Shown here: in pieces, positions 36,117-45,343 of the stretch
Numbering within the stretch: position 1 is the first letter of the stretch
Layout of the letters: every line of letters starts with the position of its first letter
Source: Christiangramia sabulilitoris
GTDB lineage: Bacteria; Bacteroidota; Bacteroidia; Flavobacteriales; Flavobacteriaceae
Direction of reading: 5' to 3'
NCBI RefSeq assembly: GCF_007050985.1
Contig: NZ_VHSF01000002.1
Span: 729,523 to 793,522 of the forward strand
Length of the DNA stretch: 64,000 bases
The notes under the pieces: model-generated
What the model saw: the letters and a program-made list of their open reading frames with translations, nothing else
Databases searched by the model: none
Told to the model about the DNA's origin: nothing
Made by a program: the position numbers and the translations under genes

Positions 36117-37084
36117 TATTCTGTCATTTTAATTTCCCTGTCTGTAGTCGAAGCCATTTTCTCTATTCCGGGAATCAGATTTTCTAACAGATTGGCCATA
36201 TGAGAAACATCCATAAATTCTGCTTCATCATCTACGTGGTGATAGTAGGGATAGTTTGAAAAATCGAAAGTACAAATGGTTTGGGCCGGCACACCAAACT
36301 CCTGGTAAAATGGATAATTATCACTTCGTTTAAAAAGATTCATTTGCCCTGCCTGCGGAAGGAAACCAAGAACTTTCTGCCCGTCTGAATAATCATTGAA
36401 TTTTTCAGCAAGATTTGAGTTTTTAAAACCAGTGATATAGGCCATATAACTTTTCGCCTTCATAGGCACACCAATCATTTCCAGGTTGATCATTGCATAC
36501 AGATCTATATTCTCTTTCTTTAGCTCTTCTGCCATATGCTTAGATCCTTTCAATCCTTTTTCCTCTCCACTGAACAAAGCAAAAATAATACTGCGTTTGT
36601 TGCTCCCGCTTTCGGCTAAATGCTTTGCCAATTGAACCACACCCGTGGTGCCGGCGGCGTTATCATTGGCGCCATTAGCAATATCATCTCCATTCACTTT
36701 TTTACCATGCCCAATATGATCATAATGGGCTCCTATAATGATATATTCTTTTTTCAGTCTCTCATCGTTACCCTCCAGGACACCTACAATATTATAGGCA
36801 TGTTTTTTACCAACCATAAAACTATCTCTGTAAGTTTTATAATAGGGCTTCAATCCAATTTCAAAAAATCTTTTTTCCAGGTAAACAGCTGCTTTTTCAA
36901 TACCATTGGAGCCAGTCTCTCTTCCGGCAAGCTCATCAGACGACAGGTAGAAAAGGTCTTTCGTTACCTCAGCTTCAGAAACATTAATGGTTTTACTGGC
37001 AGGAGCCTGAGCATTTCCTATTTGAAAAATAAAAAGCATCAGGAGGATAGTCATATAACAGACAGGATTCAATTGTTTTCTCAT
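36116..37084 (-). CDS. M28-family zinc aminopeptidase
   Basis: A 322-residue exported peptidase (signal peptide ends IGNAQ). It shows the M28 metal motifs IIGAHYDHIGHG, GANDNAAGTTGVVQLA and the catalytic ALFSGEEKGLKGS, plus a later HHVDDEAEFMD. It should remove N-terminal residues from peptides in the periplasm or outside. It is the first gene of the M28-SDR-SprT-manC-DUF389 run. A terminator lies between it and the upstream pdhC, so it probably has its own promoter or partial readthrough. Confidence 0.9.
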   Translation of the reverse strand: MRKQLNPVCYMTILLMLFIFQIGNAQAPASKTINVSEAEVTKDLFYLSSDELAGRETGSNGIEKAAVYLEKRFFEIGLKPYYKTYRDSFMVGKKHAYNIVGVLEGNDERLKKEYIIIGAHYDHIGHGKKVNGDDIANGANDNAAGTTGVVQLAKHLAESGSNKRSIIFALFSGEEKGLKGSKHMAEELKKENIDLYAMINLEMIGVPMKAKSYMAYITGFKNSNLAEKFNDYSDGQKVLGFLPQAGQMNLFKRSDNYPFYQEFGVPAQTICTFDFSNYPYYHHVDDEAEFMDVSHMANLLENLIPGIEKMASTTDREIKMTE

Positions 37085-37095
37085 ATTGCTAAAGA

Positions 37096-37124
37096 TAAAA
37101 AAATCCCGCGATTAAGCGGGATTT
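37096..37124 (-). terminator. Terminator after pdhC
   Basis: AAATCCCGC and GCGGGATTT form a 9-bp stem. Read on the minus strand the hairpin is followed by a run of T (A residues at 37096-37104 on the plus strand), so it ends the porV-cdd-pdhA-pdhC transcripts. Confidence 0.85.
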
Positions 37125-37145
37125 GAATTTTATTAGAAGCTTGAA

Positions 37146-38810
37146 TTAAGCCAGCATTGTTACTGGATTTTCAAGGTAGGTCTTTAATGTTTTTAGGAAC
37201 GCTGCTCCCGTTGCACCATCAACTGTACGGTGATCACATGCCAGGGTTAATTTCATAGTGTTTCCAACTATAATCTGACCATTCTTAACCACCGGTTTTT
37301 CAACAATAGTTCCTACTGAAAGAATTGCCGAGTTTGGCTGATTTATGATACTGGTAAATTCAACGATACCGAACATTCCTAAATTAGAAACAGTAAATGT
37401 ACTGCCTTCCATTTCTGATGGCTGAATCTTTTTATTTCTGGCTTTCCCGGCAAGATCTTTCACATTACCGCCAATCTGCGTAAGCGACATTTGATCTGCA
37501 TATTTAAGCACAGGCACTACCAGTCCTTCTTCAACCGCAACTGCAACTCCCATATGAATATGCTTGGCGATCTTAGTTGTGTCTCCTGTCCACTGACTAT
37601 TCACCTGCGGATGTTTTCTCAATGCCATCGCAGAAGCTTTTATAACCATATCGTTAAAAGATACCTTAACATCTGGCATTTCATTAATATGCTCTCTGGA
37701 AGTCATCGCATTCTCCATATCAACCTCTATAGTCAGGTAGTAATGCGGCGCCGTGAATTTAGATTCCCCAAGTCGCTTGGCGATCACCTTACGCATTTGA
37801 GAATTTTTACGCTCCTCAAAACTTTCTTCTCCGGCAGGAGTATAAGGTTGTACTTCAGCAGTAGTTTTTTCAGCTGAATCTGATTTTGCCTCAGGTGCGG
37901 CTTTCTTCTCCGCTCCTTTAAAGTTCTCGATATCTTTCTTAATGATCCGGCCATTTTCTCCGGAACCATTTACATCTGAAAGATCGATCCCTTTATCCTC
38001 AGCCATTTTTTTAGCAAGTGGAGAAGCAAAAATTCTTTTACCATCCTTTGCAGAGCTATCTGAAGATGATGATTTCTCCTGCTCCTTTTTATCTTCAGAT
38101 TCCTTAGAATCATCTTTTTGATCTTCTGAAGATTCAGTTTTTTTCGATTTTTTACCACCCCCAGCAGTATCAATCTTCGAAATATCTGTTCCCTCCGGAC
38201 CAATTATAGCTAAAAGGCTGTCTACTTTCGCAGATTCCCCTTCCTGAATTCCAATTTTTAAAAGTGTTCCTTCGTAGAAAGACTCAAACTCCATTGTAGC
38301 CTTATCGGTTTCGATCTCAGCAAGAATATCTCCCTCCTCTACTTTGTCACCTTCCTGCTTAAGCCATGCGGCCACGGTTCCTTCTTCCATGGTATCACTC
38401 AAACGCGGCATTTTGACGATTTCTACTCCTTCCGGAACTTCCCCTGCTTCAGCACTACCATTATCTTCTTCAGAATCATCTTCTTCCTTTTCTTCCTTTT
38501 CTTTCTTTTCTTCTTTATCCCCAGAAGAATCACCATCTCCACCGCCATTAATAAGGTCTGAAATATCTTCACCTTCCTCACCAATGATAGCCAACAGCTC
38601 ATCTACCGGCGCTCCGTCACCTTCTTCCACACCAATATGAAGCAAAGTTCCTTCGTAGAATGATTCGAATTCCATGGTAGCCTTATCAGTCTCGATCTCG
38701 GCCAGAATATCTCCTTCTTCTACTTTGTCTCCTACTTGTTTCAGCCACTTTGCAACGGTACCTTCTTCCATGGTATCGCTCAAACGTGGCATTTTGATAA
38801 CTTCTGCCAT
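37146..38810 (-). CDS. pdhC: Pyruvate dehydrogenase E2 (dihydrolipoamide acetyltransferase)
   Basis: A 554-residue E2 with two lipoyl domains (about 1-85 and 130-215). Each has the lipoylated lysine in EIETDKATMEFE, and the two domains are very similar. They are joined by acidic, Lys/Ser-rich linkers, then a peripheral-subunit-binding domain (FASPLAKKMAEDKGIDL, near 260) and the catalytic domain ending with DHRTVDGATGAAFL. It transfers acetyl groups to CoA. It follows pdhA by 3 bases. The E1 beta gene is not in the window, as is common in flavobacteria. Confidence 0.95.
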   Translation of the reverse strand: MAEVIKMPRLSDTMEEGTVAKWLKQVGDKVEEGDILAEIETDKATMEFESFYEGTLLHIGVEEGDGAPVDELLAIIGEEGEDISDLINGGGDGDSSGDKEEKKEKEEKEEDDSEEDNGSAEAGEVPEGVEIVKMPRLSDTMEEGTVAAWLKQEGDKVEEGDILAEIETDKATMEFESFYEGTLLKIGIQEGESAKVDSLLAIIGPEGTDISKIDTAGGGKKSKKTESSEDQKDDSKESEDKKEQEKSSSSDSSAKDGKRIFASPLAKKMAEDKGIDLSDVNGSGENGRIIKKDIENFKGAEKKAAPEAKSDSAEKTTAEVQPYTPAGEESFEERKNSQMRKVIAKRLGESKFTAPHYYLTIEVDMENAMTSREHINEMPDVKVSFNDMVIKASAMALRKHPQVNSQWTGDTTKIAKHIHMGVAVAVEEGLVVPVLKYADQMSLTQIGGNVKDLAGKARNKKIQPSEMEGSTFTVSNLGMFGIVEFTSIINQPNSAILSVGTIVEKPVVKNGQIIVGNTMKLTLACDHRTVDGATGAAFLKTLKTYLENPVTMLA

Positions 38811-38813
38811 AGT

Positions 38814-39815
38814 CTAATCTAATTTATGTGCTAGAAACGGATAATTCTCCTGTTCGTAAACAACGTCGTACATTACATTCTTGTCTGGAAAATCAGATTC
38901 ATCCGCAAATTTTTCACATTCAGAAACTTTGTCCTTCACTCGCTGGTCGATTTCTTTAATCTCTTTTTCTGAAGCGTATTTTTTCTCTTTGATTATATCG
39001 CGAACCTTGGTGATTGGATCCAGCTTTTGATATTCTGCAACCTCGTCCTTGGTACGGTACTTTTGAGCATCACTCATAGAGTGTCCTCTGTAACGGTAAG
39101 TTTTTAACTCCAGGAAGGTAGGACCATCTCCTTTTCTCGCACGGGTGATTGCCTCATCCAATGCTTCAGCTACTTTTACAGGATCCATGGCATCCACCGG
39201 GCCACATGGCATTTCATAACCATTACCCAGCTTCCAAATCTCTGTATCTTTAGAAGTACGTGCTACAGAAGTTCCCATAGCATATCCATTATTTTCTACA
39301 CAAAAAACAACCGGAAGATTCCAGTTTACGGCCATATTCAGAGTTTCATGAAGCGAACCCTGTCTAACTGCACCATCGCCCATAAAGGTTAAGGTTACAT
39401 TATCTCTTTTGTGGTATTTATCTGCGAAAGCCAGTCCTGCACCCAGCGGAATCTGCCCGCCTACGATACCATGACCTCCATAAAATCTTTGCTCTTTTGC
39501 AAAAATATGCATGGAACCACCAAGTCCCATAGAGGTACCGGTCTTTTTACCATAAAGCTCGGCCATTACCCGTTTAGGATCCACTCCCATCCCGATAGGC
39601 TGAACGTGGTTTCGGTAAGCAGTGATCATACGATCTTTTTCAAGATCCATTGCATGCAATGCTCCGGCTAAAATAGCTTCCTGCCCGTTATATAAATGTA
39701 AAAATCCTCTAACTTTCTGCTGAATATAAACCTGCGCAAGCTTATCCTCAAATTTGCGCCAGAACAACATATCCTCGTACCACTTTAAGTAGGTGGCTTT
39801 TGTAATTTTCTTCAT
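38814..39815 (-). CDS. pdhA: Pyruvate dehydrogenase E1 alpha subunit
   Basis: A 333-residue thiamine-diphosphate enzyme subunit. The ThDP motif is GDGAVRQGSLHETLNMAV...ENN (GDG near residue 150), and the phosphorylation-loop region YRYRGHSMSD is present. It works with an E1 beta subunit encoded elsewhere to decarboxylate pyruvate. It is directly upstream of pdhC; cdd lies 110 bases upstream on the same strand. Confidence 0.95.
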   Translation of the reverse strand: MKKITKATYLKWYEDMLFWRKFEDKLAQVYIQQKVRGFLHLYNGQEAILAGALHAMDLEKDRMITAYRNHVQPIGMGVDPKRVMAELYGKKTGTSMGLGGSMHIFAKEQRFYGGHGIVGGQIPLGAGLAFADKYHKRDNVTLTFMGDGAVRQGSLHETLNMAVNWNLPVVFCVENNGYAMGTSVARTSKDTEIWKLGNGYEMPCGPVDAMDPVKVAEALDEAITRARKGDGPTFLELKTYRYRGHSMSDAQKYRTKDEVAEYQKLDPITKVRDIIKEKKYASEKEIKEIDQRVKDKVSECEKFADESDFPDKNVMYDVVYEQENYPFLAHKLD

Positions 39816-39925
39816 CTAAAATTTATATTTAAAGGCCGGACAGATTGATTTTGCCAAGCGGATAACAAAAATACTATTTTCAGGAAGAATCGAAAACAGT
39901 TTTACCGCAAAAAATAACGAAAACC

Positions 39926-40408
39926 TTATAGGCAATTACTATCAAAAACCAAAGGCAACAGATCCCTGACAGATTCTGCTTTCATCACCTTCCCCGTTTC
40001 ACCCATAAAATATAGCTCAATAGGCTCTTCCTGCTTAACTTCGTATTCTACCAGTGCCTGTCTGCACGCTCCGCAAGGAGGAACCGGGGAATCTACTTTT
40101 TGCCGCATAGATTTCGCTGAAATTGCTATTTTCAGGATTTTTGAATGGGGGAACTTAGCGCCGGCATAATAAACCGCCGTTCTTTCAGCACAAAGGCCCG
40201 AGGGGTAGGAGGCATTTTCCTGATTACTTCCAACAACAACCTTATCATTTTCCAGGTGTATGGCAGCTCCTACTTTAAAATTGGAGTAAGGGGCATAAGC
40301 TTCATCCCTTACTTCTATTGCCTTTTGCATCAAAACCTGAATCTCTTCAGGCATTTCGTCAAGAGATTCATAAACTTCCAGTGAGGAAGTAATTGTAAGT
40401 GATTTCAT
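39926..40408 (-). CDS. cdd: Cytidine deaminase
   Basis: The ATG at 40408 (MKSLTITSSLEVYESL) gives a 160-residue protein and is preferred to a start 48 bases upstream that adds a non-conserved tail. Zinc-deaminase motifs are CAERTAVYYA (catalytic Glu) and PPCGACRQAL, and the typical AYAPYSNFKVGAAI lies near the N-terminus. It deaminates cytidine/deoxycytidine in pyrimidine salvage. It lies between porV and pdhA, an arrangement also seen in other flavobacteria, with gaps of about 80 and 110 bases. Confidence 0.93.
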   Translation of the reverse strand: MKSLTITSSLEVYESLDEMPEEIQVLMQKAIEVRDEAYAPYSNFKVGAAIHLENDKVVVGSNQENASYPSGLCAERTAVYYAGAKFPHSKILKIAISAKSMRQKVDSPVPPCGACRQALVEYEVKQEEPIELYFMGETGKVMKAESVRDLLPLVFDSNCL

Positions 40409-40487
40409 AAAAAATAATTGGGCAGACAAGTTAATGGAAACCGGTATGGTTTCCATTTAATATTTGAATGTTTTAAGATTTTGAATT

Positions 40488-41639
40488 TTAGTTGCTGAAG
40501 CTATCGCCAAAATTAAAGCTTAAACCAAATCTTAATGTGCCTTCTAATGGACTTGGAACAGATGAGGTAGAAAATAAATAGGAAGCATCTATAATTACAG
40601 ATTCGTAAGCAAAACCAGCTCCTAAAGAGAAGAATCTACGAAATCCTTTTTCCTCACTTTCGTTGAAATAACCCGCCCTTAAAGCAAATTTTTCCTGGTA
40701 CCAGTATTCAGCACCTATGGCAAGAGTAAGTTCCTTTAACTCTTCTGAAAAACCATCTGGAGCATCACCAAAAGACTTAAAGATTCCCTCTATAGATCCA
40801 ATCTCGTTATATTCGTCATCGTCCTCACCATCAATATCACCGTCATCATCGAAATCCTGAGGAGTAGGAACCAGTAACTTATTAAATTCCACATAAGTTC
40901 CCAAACGGTTGTCTGCATCGAAAATAAAATCGAAACCTGCACCGAGTTTCAGGTTGGTAGGAATAAAATTTTCCTGTCCCGCATCATCATATTTCATTTT
41001 AGGACCAATATTGGCGATATTTGCACCTAACCTCCATCTGGCATCAAAATTACTAAAAGTCAATTGCTCTCCTTCGTAAAAAGCAGCTACATCCACACCA
41101 AAAGTAGAAGCAGCACCAAGATCTTCAGTATCCTGCAATCCAAGGTCAGATCTCAGGTACCTACCTGCAACAGCCATGGAAAAAGTTTCACTTAATTTAA
41201 GGGCATAGGAAATATCAAAAGTAAGTTCATTAGGATTCACTAAAAGTGGAATCTCCTCAAAACTACCCCTGGTCTCTATAGACCCCAGACTAAAATATCT
41301 CAAGCTGGCCGCTGCGGCACTACGATCATTGATTTTATGGAAATAGTTCAAACTTCCCAGGAAGATATCATTTACAATTTCACTAAGATAAGGAGTATAG
41401 GTAACGGCAATACCATTTTCCCTGGTGGCAAAGGCATATTTGGCTGGATTCCATTGTTGTGAAAAAACATCTGGAGAAGTAGCCACGCCCTGGTCACCCA
41501 TTCCCGCTGCCCTTGCATCTGCAGCTACTAATAAAAAGGGAACTGCTGTAGTAATTACCCTATCCCTGTCGTTTTGAGCAAACATTGAAAAATCGGCAAA
41601 TAATATTACCGCAATCAAAAAGAATGTAATTTTCTTCAT
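40488..41639 (-). CDS. porV: Type IX secretion outer-membrane protein PorV
   Basis: A 383-residue outer-membrane beta barrel (signal peptide ends SMFAQND). PorV family segments are the opening VPFLLVAADARAAGMGDQG and WNPAKYAF, with strand-rich sequence to a closing LRFGLSFNFGDSF. PorV shuttles type A T9SS cargo from the translocon to the attachment complex, and this window encodes such cargo. Many relatives have porU directly beside porV and next to gldJ; here gldJ diverges only 420 bases away with no porU between. Confidence 0.92.
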   Translation of the reverse strand: MKKITFFLIAVILFADFSMFAQNDRDRVITTAVPFLLVAADARAAGMGDQGVATSPDVFSQQWNPAKYAFATRENGIAVTYTPYLSEIVNDIFLGSLNYFHKINDRSAAAASLRYFSLGSIETRGSFEEIPLLVNPNELTFDISYALKLSETFSMAVAGRYLRSDLGLQDTEDLGAASTFGVDVAAFYEGEQLTFSNFDARWRLGANIANIGPKMKYDDAGQENFIPTNLKLGAGFDFIFDADNRLGTYVEFNKLLVPTPQDFDDDGDIDGEDDDEYNEIGSIEGIFKSFGDAPDGFSEELKELTLAIGAEYWYQEKFALRAGYFNESEEKGFRRFFSLGAGFAYESVIIDASYLFSTSSVPSPLEGTLRFGLSFNFGDSFSN

Positions 41640-42059
41640 TATAGTAGTTAATGATAAACAAATATATAGTAATATTCCTGTTAAGAAAGAACACTCAGCT
41701 GAAAAAGCCTTCCTAACCTTTAAAATCCAATAATTTAATGAGTCTGAAAACTTTGGGGATTAATGAATATAACTCAATTAAATTGATTTTATTGCAAGCG
41801 GCAGGCAAGAGGCTTCTAAAATCGGCAAAAAACCTAATTGCATACAATTTTTGGAGACCGTTTACGTTAGTAGAAGTCTGGTAATTTTTTCAACCCTAAA
41901 ACACTAGGTTTAAACCAAATATAAAACAATCATAGGTTATAGCATATCAGAGAGTTATACGATTTTACGGACTTTCATAATAAATAAAATAATCTTGTAC
42001 ATTTATCGTTAATTAGTATATTGCAGAGCCTAAATTTCTATCATAAAGAAGGAAATAAT
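41640..42059. other. 420-base divergent intergenic region between porV and gldJ
   Basis: AT-rich, with no open reading frame of note and no recognisable porU remnant. It holds a -7 box for porV (41659-41666) and a weaker set for gldJ: TTG at 41995-41997, 19 bases, then a partial -7 (TATATTG) at 42017. An AAGGAA Shine-Dalgarno-like stretch lies just before the gldJ ATG. The rest shows nothing I can name. Confidence 0.6.
41659..41666 (-). promoter_or_regulatory. Candidate -7 box for porV
   Basis: On the minus strand TATATTTG matches TAnnTTTG exactly, 20 bases before the porV ATG. No TTG at the -33 position. Confidence 0.5.
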
Positions 42060-43754
42060 ATGAAATTGAATGTAGCTTTAAAAGGCGTTATTGCTGTAAT
42101 TTGCGGCCTTAGCTTACTTAGTTGTAACAAATCCAATAATTACAAAAACACCTCCCGTGCCACCGGCTGGGATATAAACTCAGACGAAGGTGGTTTTCAG
42201 TACAATACCAATTATAAAGAACAGGAAGCAGCTCCCGGTTTAGTTTTCGTTGAAGGCGGAACTTATACCATGGGACGTGTTCAGGATGACCCGATGCATG
42301 ACTGGAATAACACTCCAACACAGCAGCACGTGCAATCCTTTTATATGGATGAGACCGAGGTTACCAACAAGATGTATCTCGAATATCTGGACTGGCTGAA
42401 AAGAGTTTTCCCTCCTAGTGAAGAAAATTATAAGAATATATATAATGGTGCTCTTCCAGATACACTGGTTTGGAGAAACAGGTTAGGTTATAATGAGACC
42501 ATGGTAACTAACTACCTGCGTCACCCTGCCTACGCTGAATATCCCGTAGTGGGAGTTAGCTGGATCCAGGCTGTAGAATTCAGCAAATGGAGAACAGACA
42601 GGGTTAATGAATATCGACTGGAGGAAGAAGGTTTCACTAAAGAAGGTGCTCGCTATACAGATGTAAATGCATCATCTACTTTTAACACAGACACCTATAT
42701 TAACACTCCCAGCAAAGCTTATGGCGGAAATACCGATGTTAGTCAGGGTGGTGACAAAGCTCAGGACAGGTTATCTGAAACCAATGACGCTGGTGAACCA
42801 ATTAGAAAAGTATTTCCCGGAAGAGAAAGCGGACTTATCTATCCAGAATACAGATTACCAACGGAAGCCGAGTGGGAATATGCTGCTTTAGGCCTGGTTG
42901 GAATAAGAAATTACAACATCTATCGCGGTAGAAAAAAATATCCATGGGATGGACAGTATACCAGAAATGGAGATGTTAAGAAGATGGGTGATCAACTTGC
43001 CAATTTTAAGCAGGGAGATGGAGATTACGGTGGAATTGCCGGATGGAGTGATGATGGAGCAGATATAACTGCTGAAGTAAAATCTTATGAACCAAATGAT
43101 TTTGGGTTATATGATATGGCCGGAAACGTTTCTGAATGGGTAGCAGATGTTTACCGACCAATCGTTGACGATGAATTTAATGACTTCAATTATTACCGAG
43201 GTAACGTTTATACAAAACACGCCATCAATGAGGATGGATCTGTAAAAGTTGTGGGAACAGATGATGTGGTGTATGATACCTTAAGTAATGGTAAACTCGT
43301 CGCCAGGAACCTACCGGGTGAAATCGCCCAGGTGCCGGTTACTGCAGATGACACTTACATGAGAACAAATTTTACCGAAAGTGACCAGAGAGATTTCCGT
43401 GATGGAGATAAAAGTTCAAGTAGGTATTATCAACCATTCCAGGAAGTAGATGAAGATCCTTCTAAAAGAATGTACAACTCCCCGACTTATGATAACTTCA
43501 CTTTCGCAGACAGCACTTCTGAAGGTGGAATTACCGAAAGAGGTTACGACAAGGAAAAAAGAACTTCTCTTATATCTGATGAAGTAAGAGTTTATAAAGG
43601 CGGAAGCTGGAGAGACAGAGCTTACTGGCTGGATCCTGCCCAACGTCGTTACTTCCCTCAGGACATGGCTACAGACTATATTGGTTTCAGAAATGCTATG
43701 TCCAGAGTAGGTTCCAAATCACTTAATAAAAATAAGACTGCGCGCAACAATTAA
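42060..43754 (+). CDS. gldJ: Gliding motility lipoprotein GldJ
   Basis: The ATG at 42060 is chosen because it gives a lipoprotein signal (LSLLSC, Cys22) and has AAGGAA just upstream; a TTG at 42021 would add 13 unsupported residues. The 564-residue product has the formylglycine-generating-enzyme-like fold typical of GldJ: VEGGTYTMGR, MDETEVTNKMYLEYLDWL, YRLPTEAEWEYAALG, and the closing GGSWRDRAYWLDPAQRRYF. GldJ is a lipoprotein needed for gliding and stability of the T9SS (known in F. johnsoniae). It diverges from porV and ends at a terminator before murF. Confidence 0.95.
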   Translation: MKLNVALKGVIAVICGLSLLSCNKSNNYKNTSRATGWDINSDEGGFQYNTNYKEQEAAPGLVFVEGGTYTMGRVQDDPMHDWNNTPTQQHVQSFYMDETEVTNKMYLEYLDWLKRVFPPSEENYKNIYNGALPDTLVWRNRLGYNETMVTNYLRHPAYAEYPVVGVSWIQAVEFSKWRTDRVNEYRLEEEGFTKEGARYTDVNASSTFNTDTYINTPSKAYGGNTDVSQGGDKAQDRLSETNDAGEPIRKVFPGRESGLIYPEYRLPTEAEWEYAALGLVGIRNYNIYRGRKKYPWDGQYTRNGDVKKMGDQLANFKQGDGDYGGIAGWSDDGADITAEVKSYEPNDFGLYDMAGNVSEWVADVYRPIVDDEFNDFNYYRGNVYTKHAINEDGSVKVVGTDDVVYDTLSNGKLVARNLPGEIAQVPVTADDTYMRTNFTESDQRDFRDGDKSSSRYYQPFQEVDEDPSKRMYNSPTYDNFTFADSTSEGGITERGYDKEKRTSLISDEVRVYKGGSWRDRAYWLDPAQRRYFPQDMATDYIGFRNAMSRVGSKSLNKNKTARNN

Positions 43755-43778
43755 CGAACGCAACCTAAATAATACTTA

Positions 43779-43807
43779 AAGCCCTAACTTGTTTAGGGCT
43801 TTTTTTA
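43779..43807 (+). terminator. Terminator between gldJ and murF
   Basis: AGCCCTAA and TTAGGGCT form an 8-bp stem followed by seven T. It lies 13 bases before the murF ATG, so murF may depend on readthrough or on its own weak promoter. Confidence 0.82.
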
Positions 43808-43819
43808 TAGATTTATTTT

Positions 43820-45121
43820 ATGAATACAGCCAGACTACACCAACGCTTTTTACTCTGTACCGGTGCAGATACAGATACCAGAAAGATCAGAAAAAACAGC
43901 ATGTTCTTTGCTTTGCAGGGAGGCAATTTTAATGGCAATGAATTTGCTGAAGAGGCCTTAATAAAAGGAGCCCGCTACGTTGTTGTTGACGATAAGAGGT
44001 TCGTGAAAAATAAAGAAGAATTTATCCTGGTTAAAAATGTTCTGGAGACCCTGCAGAAGCTCGCAATTTTCCATAGAAATTATTTAGGCATACCCATTCT
44101 TGCCATCACCGGCAGCAATGGCAAAACCACCACAAAAGAGCTCGTGAATGCGGTTCTTTCCAGAAAATATAAAACCATAGCCACCACCGGAAATCTAAAT
44201 AACCACATAGGAGTTCCCCTTACCCTGCTTTCAATGGACGATCAAACAGAATTTGGAATTGTCGAAATGGGAGCTAACCATCAACTGGAAATTGAATTTC
44301 TATGCACCATCGCCAACCCTGATTACGGTTATATTACAAACTTTGGAAAAGCACACCTGGAAGGATTTGGTGGCGTTGAAGGAGTTATTAAAGGAAAGTC
44401 TGAGTTATATAAATTTTTACAGGAAAAGCACAAACTTATTTTCCTAAACCTGGATGACGAAATCCAGCGCAAACACGAAGGATACAATCACACTTTCAGC
44501 TTTGGAACGACCAAGGCTGCAGATGTGAAACTTGAATACCAGCCTGGCCTGCCCTTTGCCCAGTTAAATTTCAACAATACCGTATTTAAAAGCAAACTAA
44601 CCGGAAGCTATAATGCGACCAATATGGCAGCAGCCCTGTGTATTGGTCTATATTTCAAAGTTGAATTTTCTGAGATCCAAAAGGCGATAGAAAATTATAC
44701 TCCAGAAAATAACAGGTCACAGATCATTCAAACCGGGACCAATACGATCATCATGGATGCTTATAATGCCAATCCCACAAGTATGCATGCCGCTCTGGAG
44801 AATTTCAAGAGTTTAAAAACAGACAAACAAAAGATCGCCATCCTCGGTGATATGTTTGAATTGGGCAGTGCTGCGGCAACAGAACACCAGGTGATCGCAA
44901 ATTATGTAAAGAACAGTGATTTTTCAGAATCCTATCTCGTAGGTACAAATTTTAAAAATACAGATTCTAACGGGAACCTGATCTTCCGGTTCAGAGATAC
45001 AGATCATTTGATAGAACATTTAAAAGGCAGCAATTTTCAAAACTGTTATTTCCTTATTAAAGGATCCAGAGGCATGGCCCTGGAAAAAGCTCTCGAGAGC
45101 ATACAAAAAAACGATTTATAG
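43820..45121 (+). CDS. murF: UDP-MurNAc-tripeptide D-alanyl-D-alanine ligase MurF
   Basis: A 433-residue Mur ligase adding D-Ala-D-Ala to the UDP-MurNAc tripeptide. The N-terminal domain carries DTDTRKIRKNSMFFALQGGNFNGNEF (key: DTR, F-A-L-x-G). The ATP loop is AITGSNGKTTTKELV, followed by GIVEMGANHQLEIEFL, then NNRSQ and MDAYNANPTSM in the last two domains. Order and length are standard. It follows gldJ after a terminator and is followed by another terminator and a tRNA gene on the other strand. Confidence 0.96.
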   Translation: MNTARLHQRFLLCTGADTDTRKIRKNSMFFALQGGNFNGNEFAEEALIKGARYVVVDDKRFVKNKEEFILVKNVLETLQKLAIFHRNYLGIPILAITGSNGKTTTKELVNAVLSRKYKTIATTGNLNNHIGVPLTLLSMDDQTEFGIVEMGANHQLEIEFLCTIANPDYGYITNFGKAHLEGFGGVEGVIKGKSELYKFLQEKHKLIFLNLDDEIQRKHEGYNHTFSFGTTKAADVKLEYQPGLPFAQLNFNNTVFKSKLTGSYNATNMAAALCIGLYFKVEFSEIQKAIENYTPENNRSQIIQTGTNTIIMDAYNANPTSMHAALENFKSLKTDKQKIAILGDMFELGSAAATEHQVIANYVKNSDFSESYLVGTNFKNTDSNGNLIFRFRDTDHLIEHLKGSNFQNCYFLIKGSRGMALEKALESIQKNDL

Positions 45122-45133
45122 TTATTCCAAAAC

Positions 45134-45163
45134 AAAAGCCGGCAAAGAAATTTACCGGCTTTT
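45134..45163. terminator. Terminator after murF
   Basis: AAAAGCCGG and CCGGCTTTT form a perfect stem with T residues after it on the plus strand. It also sits at the 3' side of the minus-strand tRNA-Val, so it may serve both. Confidence 0.82.
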
Positions 45164-45169
45164 ATTCTG

Positions 45170-45244
45170 TGAAGTGTACTGGATTCGAACCAGTGACCCC
45201 TACCCTGTCAAGGTAATGCTCTGAACCAACTGAGCTAACACTCC
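45170..45244 (-). tRNA. tRNA-Val (anticodon GAC)
   Basis: On the minus strand the sequence folds as a normal tRNA: acceptor GGAGTGT pairs with ACACTTC, a D arm with AGCTCAG, anticodon loop TTGACAG (anticodon GAC, codon GUC), and the T arm GGTTCGAATCC. The discriminator base is A and no CCA is encoded. Confidence 0.95.
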
Positions 45245-45298
45245 ATTATGATCGGGTAAATATATTAAAAGTCTTTTCAACAGAATTGAAATTAAATA

Positions 45299-45330
45299 AA
45301 AAAAGAGGCCAATGAAAGCCTCCCTTTTTA
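45299..45330 (-). terminator. Terminator of the LRR protein gene
   Basis: A-rich run, GAGGC, an 8-base loop, GCCTC and then T residues; on the minus strand it ends with T residues 14 bases after the LRR gene stop. Confidence 0.65.
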
Positions 45331-45343
45331 TTTAAGCGATTTT

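Noticed and set aside
37784..38640. Reading frames overlapping the pdhC linker on both strands
   Set aside because: They sit in the low-complexity linker (Asp/Glu/Lys/Ser codons), and pdhC itself is well supported.
42021..42059. Upstream TTG start for gldJ
   Set aside because: It would hide the lipoprotein signal; the ATG at 42060 has a Shine-Dalgarno-like AAGGAA and a lipobox.
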